A stretch of DNA of 26,836 nt. It comes from Larix sibirica (Eukaryota; Streptophyta; Pinopsida; Pinales; Pinaceae). The stretch's first letter is position 1. Every line of letters starts with the position of its first letter. The DNA lies in assembly GCA_004151065.3 (NCBI GenBank), contig NWUY0300005078.1, positions 12,727 to 39,562 on the forward strand, read 5' to 3'. A program made the position numbers and the translations under genes. This document shows positions 20,410 through 26,836 of this stretch, one piece after another. The notes under the pieces were generated by a model that had not been told where the DNA came from, ran no database searches, and saw only the letters and a list, made by a program, of their open reading frames with translations.

Positions 20410-20427
20410 TGGCGCCGTTGCTGGGGA
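20410..20427 (+). other. Primer-binding site for tRNA-Asp
   Basis: TGGCGCCGTTGCTGGGGA is complementary to the 3' end of plant tRNA-Asp (ending CAACGGCGCCA), with one mismatch (T where C is expected at 20422). This primer is characteristic of Athila and related Tat/Athila elements. It fixes the direction of the element and the position of the 5' LTR end. Confidence 0.88.
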
Positions 20428-20690
20428 AAGTAATCAAGAAGATAAATATTCTCTGGGGACAACGACAAATTATATGCTCTTGATTTCATAGTGGATGAAA
20501 CCAGGCTGCAGGCTGTAATCCACTTGGCGAATCCATCGAAGAAAACCTGGCATATGGACGAAGACATACTCGCCAAAACCCTAGCCATGAAGAATTTGTG
20601 GCTTTACAATATTTTGTCTCCTAGAGACACATACAAGGAAAATATCAGTCCACCTCTCTAGGCCACCGATGAAGTTTCTCCCCACCTCTG

Positions 20691-22004
20691 TTTGATCCTC
20701 AATTCCTTGAAACTGAATTCATTATCCAAACCCCTGAAAGATAACTTTATCCCCAGAACCCACACACTCCTTGTGGTTTTCCTAGCTCTCAAATGATTCC
20801 CATTGGAAGCAGAGAATCTTCAGCTCATATAAATCCGCTCAAATATTTCATTTCTCCTCAAGCCAAGAAGCTAATCGCAAACCACCTCATGTCAAGAGTA
20901 GGAGGCAGGGGACCACCACCACCACCACCCAGAATGCCTCGATGTGTGGCTAGCAAACATGGACCTCTGCAATTTCCAACACACTTAAATTATATGCCTA
21001 CCCACTATTTAAAGTTGTTACCAAAATATGATGGTAGTAATGGGATGTCTGAGGAAGATCATGTAGATCGATTCCAAGATTTCACTGAAAACATTCTTAT
21101 CGACCATGATGATGTGTTCATGAGAGTATTCCCTCAATCACTAGAAGGAGAAGCCATAAAATGGTTCATATCACTACCCAACGTTTCCATCAGCATTATG
21201 GAAATCCTTGAAACCACCTTCATCAAGAAGTGGGGAATTAAGCGTGATAGCCTTTATTATCTAACAGAATTTTCAGCCCTGAGAAAAAAATATTCTGAAA
21301 ATGTGGTGGATTTCACTGCAAGATTCAACAAAGTATATTATAGAATACCCGAAGATATCCGACCTATTGAATCCGCATCTCGAGCCACATATGTAGGATC
21401 TTTTCCCTCATATTTTTCCATCACATTGAAGGAAAGAAGATCACCCTCACTTAGTATAATGCAAGATGATGCTATAGATTTCGAAGGGAATATGAGGGCA
21501 GGAGGAAAGATAAAATTGACCAATGATATGGAACACAAGGACAAAGGGAAACCCAAAGAAGAGAGCGGGTCCTCGGGATTTAAAGACTCTCAAGAAGAAA
21601 ATATCGACAAAATGACTCGCATCATAAAAAACCTATCAAATAAAGTTACTAGAATGGAATTAGAGAGAAGTAGTCCTAATAGGAAATCCCCTTGTCGTCC
21701 CCCTACTCAGTTCTGAAGGCCTTATAATCCTCAAATGGAATACAGAGAAAATAGGAATGATGAAAAACCACTAAGGCCACCTGTCCGGGATAATGAGAAT
21801 AATCTAATGGAAATTTCAGAGGAATAAATCTATGAAGAATTTGAAGAGTTGCTTAATTGGATGGAAGAAGATCCCTATCTCATGCACCTCACTAAAGATG
21901 ATTATGAGAACTCACTCCCATATAATCAGATAGGTCGAGATCTTATAAACCCTCAAGACAGTTATCCATTCCCCGGTGAATATCCATTATTCCCAAAAGC
22001 TTGA
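20691..22004 (+). pseudogene. gag: gag remnant
   Basis: This is the structural capsid protein of the retrotransposon. A frame recognisable from about 20691 (FDPQFLETEF) meets a stop, then has an ATG at 20793 and is open to 21716. It includes a poly-Pro stretch (GPPPPPPRMPR) and the Retrotrans_gag core (DHVDRFQDFTEN; AIKWFISLP; FIKKWG; FTARFNKVYYRIP). The same frame continues after the TGA at 21714 and a TAA near 21826 with an acidic region (LNWMEEDPYLMHLTKDDYE) to TGA 22002. I see no CCHC zinc knuckle anywhere in it. Upstream of 20691 the same frame also looks gag-like (SHEEFVALQYFVS) with stops, so the original start lay shortly after the primer site. Confidence 0.82.
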
Positions 22005-22086
22005 CCAGATAAATTGCAAAGGAAGTATGACTTGATACCAAGACCAAAATAAAAAAATAGATAGAATGTTGTTTAAATCTCCCTAG

Positions 22087-22818
22087 AATTCGGTTCAAGC
22101 TAAGTTTCCTCAAGCATCCCCCCTGTTACAAAGAAAAATCCTACCAAGCGATAAATCAAATGAGGCCACGGTCCCAAATAGCCAAACTAAGACATGCATC
22201 ATCTCCCATAAGAGAATAGATCCAAATCGCAAAGAGGGATCTACCCCTTTCAATTTGGAACAGGAATTGAGCAAATTAAAAATAGTTGTTCCCCTATCTG
22301 AATTGATAAAGAACCCTATGTATCATAAACGGATTGATAAGATGTTATACAGAGTTGAAAACATTGACCAGAAAGATTCTATAAATCTAAATGATGAAGC
22401 ACCATGTTTTCAATGTGGCCCTCACATCAATGATAAAGAAGAGCCCGTTGATCCTTTTTATGTTACCCTAAACGTACATGATAAACTCCTCCACAACTAT
22501 ATGTTGGAATCTAGAGCATCTCACAATTTGATGCCCAAAGTTATCATGGAACAATTGGGACTAGATATCACCAGGCCATATCACGATCTCTATAGTTTCG
22601 ATTTGAGAAAGGTGAAATGCATAGGTATGATAAAATACTTGGTAGTCACCCTTGCTCAAATACCATCCAAAAGTGTAGTGATGGATGTAGTGGTAGCAGA
22701 TGTCCCAGCAAAATATGGTATGCTTATATCAAGAAGATGGGATAACAAATTGGGAGGCACCATGCGGATGGATATGAAGTACGCTACAATACCCATATTT
22801 GTTGGAGAAACTAGATGA
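22087..22818 (+). pseudogene. Retrotransposon aspartic protease, active site lost
   Basis: This frame is open from after TAG 22084 to TGA 22816-22818. It resembles the protease region of Tat-type elements (FNLEQELSKLKI; then NYMLESRASHNLMPKVIMEQ). The catalytic Asp-Ser-Gly is Glu-Ser-Arg here (22507-22515), so it could not cleave the polyprotein. The flap and C-terminal half are kept (VVVADVPAKYGMLISRRW, then MRMDMKYATIPIFVGETR). The stop at the end is a single change from an Arg codon, and the same frame continues into the RNase H. Confidence 0.85.
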
Positions 22819-23490
22819 TTGTACAGAGAATCTATGTTCGCTTATGTGATAAGTAATCAAGACAGTCCTATGAATTATCCCATATATGCAGCTGATGAAG
22901 ATATGAGATGTTATATGCTATCTTTGGGTGATCCCTCTAAAGAGGAAATTGTGCAACCCCAAGTAACTGAACCTATTGCCGAGGATAACCGAAATGAAGT
23001 TTGGAAATTATATTTTGATGGAGCCTCGACCAAAGAAGAATATGGAGCTGGTGCAGTACTATCATCACTAGAAGGAGAAGAGATTAGTCTATCTTACAAA
23101 CTGGATTTTGATACTACTAACAATGTCACTGAATATGAGGCCCTCAACTTAGGCCTTTGAGCCACTAAAGATTTGAAAGTCACTAAGTTGGCAGTTTTCG
23201 GAGACTCTGAGATGGTGGTAAACCAAATTAAAGGTATTTACCAAGCAAAGCATCCCAGGCTTAGAGCATACTGAAATATTGCATGGGATCTTATTGATAA
23301 TTTCTTTGGATTTTTCAATATAAATTGTGTCCCTAGAGAATGAAACCAACAAGATGATTCATTAGCCTTGATGGCTAGCTCTTTCAAACCCCCCAAGGAG
23401 TCGAAGCTAAAGTATGAAGTGAAAATACGATATCATCCCTCTATCCCTGATAATATTAAAAATTGGAAAGTTTTTGAGGATGATCAATAG
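22819..23490 (+). pseudogene. Extra RNase H placed before reverse transcriptase
   Basis: This continues in the protease frame. After a linker it shows a complete RNase HI-type fold signature: WKLYFDGASTKEEYGAGAVL (Asp 23017), NNVTEYEALNLGL (Glu 23131), VFGDSEMVVNQIKG (Asp 23203) and NQQDDSLALMASS (Asp 23353 or 23356). All four catalytic acids of the DEDD set remain, though stops at 23158, 23272 and 23341 break the frame. It corresponds to the archaeal-type second RNase H acquired by Tat elements. Its position between protease and RT is unusual compared with the usual place between the gypsy RNase H and integrase. Confidence 0.82.
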
Positions 23491-24700
23491 ATAAAACGCT
23501 TTCAGTAGCTTATGGATGAGTTTTCAAGCATCAATATAGATAGCGATGAAGGAGAGGGAGGAGAAGTTATCCTGCAAATAGAAGATGGAAGAACACCTGG
23601 GTTAACACAATAGATTGCTGGCCACATGATACTTCAACTAAAGAATAACTTTATTCCTAAAGGAATGGTTCATCTAGAACAATTTTTCAGCAAAAACGAG
23701 ATGCCAGTGAAACCAGCAGTGCAACCAATTACTAAGGTTGTACACGAAGTGAATCTTGGTACCCTAAAAGAACCAAAGTTCGTAAAAATTTCACAGTCTC
23801 TTACAATTGACCAAAAGAAAAAGTATGAGGACCTTTTTAAAGAATACATAGATTTTTTTGCGTGGAAGTATGAAGACATGAATACTTATGATACAACTAT
23901 CATAGTATCATACAAAACAGGATCCCACTAAACCAAGATGCTAAACCAGTAAAGAAAAAGTTGAGGCAAGTGAATCCTATCTTACTCCCTGTAATTGAAA
24001 AAGAAGTGATAAAGTTACTTGACGCAAAAATCATCATTCCCCTTAGATATTCAGAGTGGGTGGCTAACTTGGTACCAACCAGGAAAAATAATGGAGAAAT
24101 ATGTTTATGTGTTGATTTCAGAAATCTAAATAAGTGCTCTTTAAAAGACAATTACCCTTTTCCCAAAATGGATCACATTCTACAAAACGTGGTTGGGTCA
24201 ACTAAAGTGTCTATGATGGATGGATTCTCAGGCTATAACCAGATCACCATGAACCTAGATGATAGGGAAAAGATATCTTTTACTACACCATGGGGAACTT
24301 TCATGTACGATAAAATGCCCTTTGGTCTTATTAACGCTAGTGCAACATTTCAAAGGGATATGGACATAGCATTCAAAGGTGAAAAGACAAATTTATTGTT
24401 ATATATCTAGATGATATGACAGTATTTTCAAAACCCGATGAGGATTATCTTCAACATCTGAAGCAGACCTTCAGGAAATGTATAAAATTTGGTCTGTCTC
24501 TCAATTCCCCAAAATCTTTTTTTGCAATGACAAAGGGAAAGTTGTTGGGGCACATTGTCTCTAAAGATGGTGTGAAGATAGATCCTAATAGAGTGGATGC
24601 TATTAAATTAATTGAGCTCCCAAGGAATAAAAAGGAGTTACAGTCCTTCATTGGAAAAATAAATTTTGTATGAAAATCTATCCCCAATTTTGCTGAAATA
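23491..24700 (+). pseudogene. Reverse transcriptase remnant
   Basis: The linker (MVHLEQFFSK; DLFKEYIDFFAWKYEDM) is in the same frame as RNase H to TAA 23929. A shift then leads to the RT frame at 23961. The RT blocks are clear: LDAKIIIPLRYSEWVANLVP, CVDFRNLNKCSLKDNYPFPK, KVSMMDGFSGYNQI (motif A) and TTPWGTFMYDKMPFGLINAS (motif B). A shift near 24385 then puts the catalytic YLDD (24404-24415) into the next frame, followed by SFFAMTKGKLLGHIVSKDG and ELQSFIGKINFV to the TGA at 24671. The catalytic Asp pair is preserved. The enzyme would copy element RNA in the virus-like particle. Confidence 0.92.
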
Positions 24701-25342
24701 ATGAAAGAAATCACTGACATGTTAAGAAAAAAAGTTGTGATCAAATGGAATACAACTGCAAGAGATTCCTTTAAACAGATAAATGATGCCTTTGGAGAGG
24801 CGCCTATTTTGACTAGTCCTGATTATACAAAGGAGTTTCTTATATTCTCATTTTCCTCTGAGGTCACCATTGCAGCTGTCCTCTTACAGAAAAATGGCTA
24901 AGGACATGAACAACCCATCTCATTTTTCAGCTGAGCATTGAGAGATGCTGAGCTGAGATACAACATGATGGAAAAATAGGCTTATGCATTAGTCAAATCC
25001 CTTAATTCATTCAAGAATTATGTCCTGCACTCCAAAATTATATCTTACATCCCAGGGAGCACTATCAAGGATATCATGTGTCGTCCAAACATCGAAGGGA
25101 GAAGGGGAAAATGGATCTCTAAAATCCAAGAATGTGACATGGAAATCAAACTTACTAAACTAGTGAAAGGAAAAGGACTAGCCAAACTCTTAGCTGAGTC
25201 CAATTATCTATCCCTTGAGATAAATTTGATAGATCAAATTCTTGGTCAGGAGGGAGCAGGTATTCAACAAAATATTCCTGATAATGTATCTAAAAAATTT
25301 GCTCAGTCAGGATGGTACAAAGACATTGTTTACTACCTATAG
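24701..25342 (+). pseudogene. Degenerate gypsy RNase H and connection
   Basis: It follows RT in the same frame. The block TSPDYTKEFLIFSFSSEVTI (about 24815-24875) aligns with the start of the gypsy RNase H, but the catalytic Asp position is occupied by Ser (SFSSE), and no later acidic motif is convincing. Further conserved blocks are AVLLQKN, ALRDAELRYNMMEK and AYALVKSLNSFKNYVLHS, with stops at 24899, about 24932 and about 24977. It continues as EGRRGKWISKIQECDMEIK and KGKGLAKLLAESN to TAG 25340. Loss of catalytic residues here fits elements in which an added RNase H has taken over the activity. Confidence 0.8.
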
Positions 25343-26567
25343 CAGCTTACTTGTCCTCCTAATCTAGAAAAATCCAAAATGAAATCTCTAAAACTCAAAG
25401 CTGTCAAATATTGTATTCTAGATGGATATCTCTTTTGGAAAGATCCTCTTGGCATTCTATTGAATTGTATTAATGAAGAAGAAACTGAAGGCATAATGGT
25501 AGAGTTTCACAAAGGCATGTGCAGAGGACACCATGCATGGTGAGCCACTTCCTACAAATTCCTGCGAGATGGATATTTTTGGCCTACATTGTTCACTGAT
25601 GCTAATAAGATTATTAGATCATGTAGGGAATGTCAGTTATTTACAGGAAAGCAAAATCTTAAACCATTTCCCCTTAAGTCAATCAAAGTGGAAGCACCAT
25701 TTCAACAATGGGGCATTGATTTTATAGGAGAAATAAACCCTCATTCCAGTGGCCAACATAGATGGATTCCTATAGCCACTAACTATTTCACGAAATGGGT
25801 GGAGACAATTCCAACAAGAAACACTAATGATAGGGTCATAATCAAAATTCCTGGAAGAGAATATCCTAGAAATATTTGGCTGCCCAAGAAAGATCATTAC
25901 AGACAACACTCAAGCTTTCAAATCCTCCAAAATGATGAGTTTATGTCAAAACTACAACATTGAATTAATTCATTCAACTACTTACTATCCCCAGGGAAAT
26001 GGTTTGGCTGAGTCCTCTAACAAAATTTTAGTGACTATCTTCAAGAATATGCTAAATACAAATAAAAGGTCTTGGGACTCCCAGCTAAACTTTGCATTGT
26101 GGGCAGCCAGAATTAGTATCAAACATGCTATAGGAACTTCACTATTCCAACCGGTCTATGGCAAAGAAGCAGTCCTCCCCATTCAGTTGGGTCTCCTAGT
26201 GATGAAACTATTACAACTAGAGCAGGAAGAACCAACTGACATGGAGAGAAGGATTCATCAACTTATAGAAATTCAACAGGTCACGGAGCAGCTAGACGAA
26301 ACCTCCAAGATCCACCAAGATAAGGTTAAGGCAACATTTGACCGAAGGGCCATCGCTCGAGATTTTCAACATGGTGACCTTCCTCTGAAATGGGATGCTA
26401 GAAGAGAAGAGAGAGATAAACATGGGAAATTAGACAACTTATGGTTGGGCCTATTCAAGGTCATTACAGTCCACGAAAACAACACATATGAATTGGCTCA
26501 ACTCAATGATGAAATCTTCAAAAATCCCGTAAACGAGAGATTCCTTAAACGATTTTTTCAATATTGA
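25343..26567 (+). pseudogene. Integrase remnant with complete catalytic triad
   Basis: The integrase inserts the cDNA into the genome. An HHCC zinc module is visible (FHKGMCRGHH, then SCRECQLF near 25620), with a TGA at about 25541 inside it. The core follows: WGIDFIGEINP (Asp 25718) in one frame. After a one-base shift near 25847 comes ITDNTQAFKSSKM (Asp 25902) and YYPQGNGLAESSNK (Glu 26010). The last two are separated by exactly 35 residues, the normal D-x35-E spacing. The C-terminal part (WDARREERDKHGKLDNLWLG; PVNERFLKRFFQY) ends at TGA 26565-26567. No chromodomain follows, which excludes the chromovirus branch. The integrase is the best-preserved module of this element. Confidence 0.9.
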
Positions 26568-26836
26568 TCTCTATCTTACTCTACCAAATGATATTTTGTA
26601 TCATATATGTAACATATGTTTTTCCCTTTTTCCTTCTGCAAAAATTTATGCTCACATGTTACTTTTTTCTCTCACGTTTCTATGATTACTTGATTTTAGA
26701 AAATAAATGACAGATTTGACTCCACAACCCAATGGACTTAAAGGAACTAGTCTAATGTTCTCAGCCTCTTCTGAAGAAAAAGGTTGTCCCTGCTGAAGCC
26801 AATGTTAGTACTAATATCAACAGCCTGATCGACCAA
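26568..26836 (+). other. Region after integrase: acceptor-like site and short frame
   Basis: No LTR or polypurine tract appears. A T-rich tract ending in TTGATTTTAG (to about 26700) resembles a 3' splice site. It is followed by an ATG at 26707 opening 29 codons (including SLMFSASSEEK) to TGA 26794. A shifted frame stays open to the window end. It may be the start of a spliced 3' ORF of the kind found after integrase in Athila elements, but it is cut off. Confidence 0.35.

Larger units (their letters stand above)
20102..26836 (+). mobile_element. Tat/Athila-type Ty3/gypsy retrotransposon, 3' end outside window
   Basis: The order seen is LTR end, tRNA-Asp primer-binding site, gag, protease, RNase H, reverse transcriptase, a second degenerate RNase H, and integrase. 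There is no chromodomain after integrase, which with the primer site points to the non-chromovirus Tat/Athila branch. The extra RNase H is a Tat trait, but its place before RT differs from the RT-RNH-aRNH-INT order I associate with angiosperm Tat elements. All frames are broken, so the copy is inactive. No polypurine tract or 3' LTR appears before the window ends. Confidence 0.88.

Noticed and set aside
20270-20491. 73-codon frame crossing the LTR end and the PBS
   Set aside because: It crosses an N and the primer-binding site, so it is not plausible as a gene.
1-26836. tRNA, rRNA genes and CRISPR arrays
   Set aside because: I read for tRNA-like arms, rRNA-like conserved blocks and regularly spaced repeats and saw none. 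The only tRNA-related match is the primer-binding site.

Overview
This window looks like nuclear DNA from a plant with a large, repeat-rich genome. The transposon families point to a seed plant, and the style of the Ty3/gypsy pol region makes me lean towards a gymnosperm, but the sequence alone does not prove that. There are no bacterial or organelle features and no intact protein-coding gene. Nearly everything that codes is a decayed transposon, and two stretches are other gene remnants. Three single-base Ns (9195, 16201, 20382) may be assembly joins.

Left part. Positions 1-2284 are AT-rich intergenic DNA with two sets of roughly 110-bp repeats and one weak exon-like island near 560. Positions 2303-9751 are a nearly complete LINE (L1-type non-LTR retrotransposon), bounded by a perfect 18-bp target-site duplication and ending in a short A-run. 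It carries an ORF1 remnant (DUF4283 plus a damaged zinc knuckle) and an ORF2 remnant (endonuclease, reverse transcriptase, zf-RVT, RNase H). Downstream of RNase H is a third, unrecognised reading frame of about 390 codons. The end of that frame is duplicated around the N at 9195, and the second copy is the less damaged one.

Middle part. Positions 9770-16200 are mostly AT-rich and non-coding. The exception is a minus-strand pseudogene of a three-RRM, hnRNP Q/SYNCRIP-like RNA-binding protein at about 12560-13250. Its first RRM region is duplicated upstream, with a CG/CA microsatellite at the junction. A separate tandem repeat with a unit of about 280 bp lies at 14939-15504.

Right part. A TATA-bearing promoter (16582) precedes a single damaged reading frame of about 1,127 codons (16720-20101) with a long coiled-coil section and a Gln/Pro tail. 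It is followed by an LTR-like promoter and 3' end, then a primer-binding site for tRNA-Asp (20410-20427). After that comes a chromodomain-less Ty3/gypsy polyprotein of Tat/Athila type: gag, protease, an extra RNase H placed before the reverse transcriptase, RT, a degenerate gypsy RNase H, and integrase ending at 26567. The 3' LTR is not in the window. The two most interesting points are the large coiled-coil frame immediately upstream of the primer-binding site, possibly inside a giant LTR, and the RNase H located upstream of RT.
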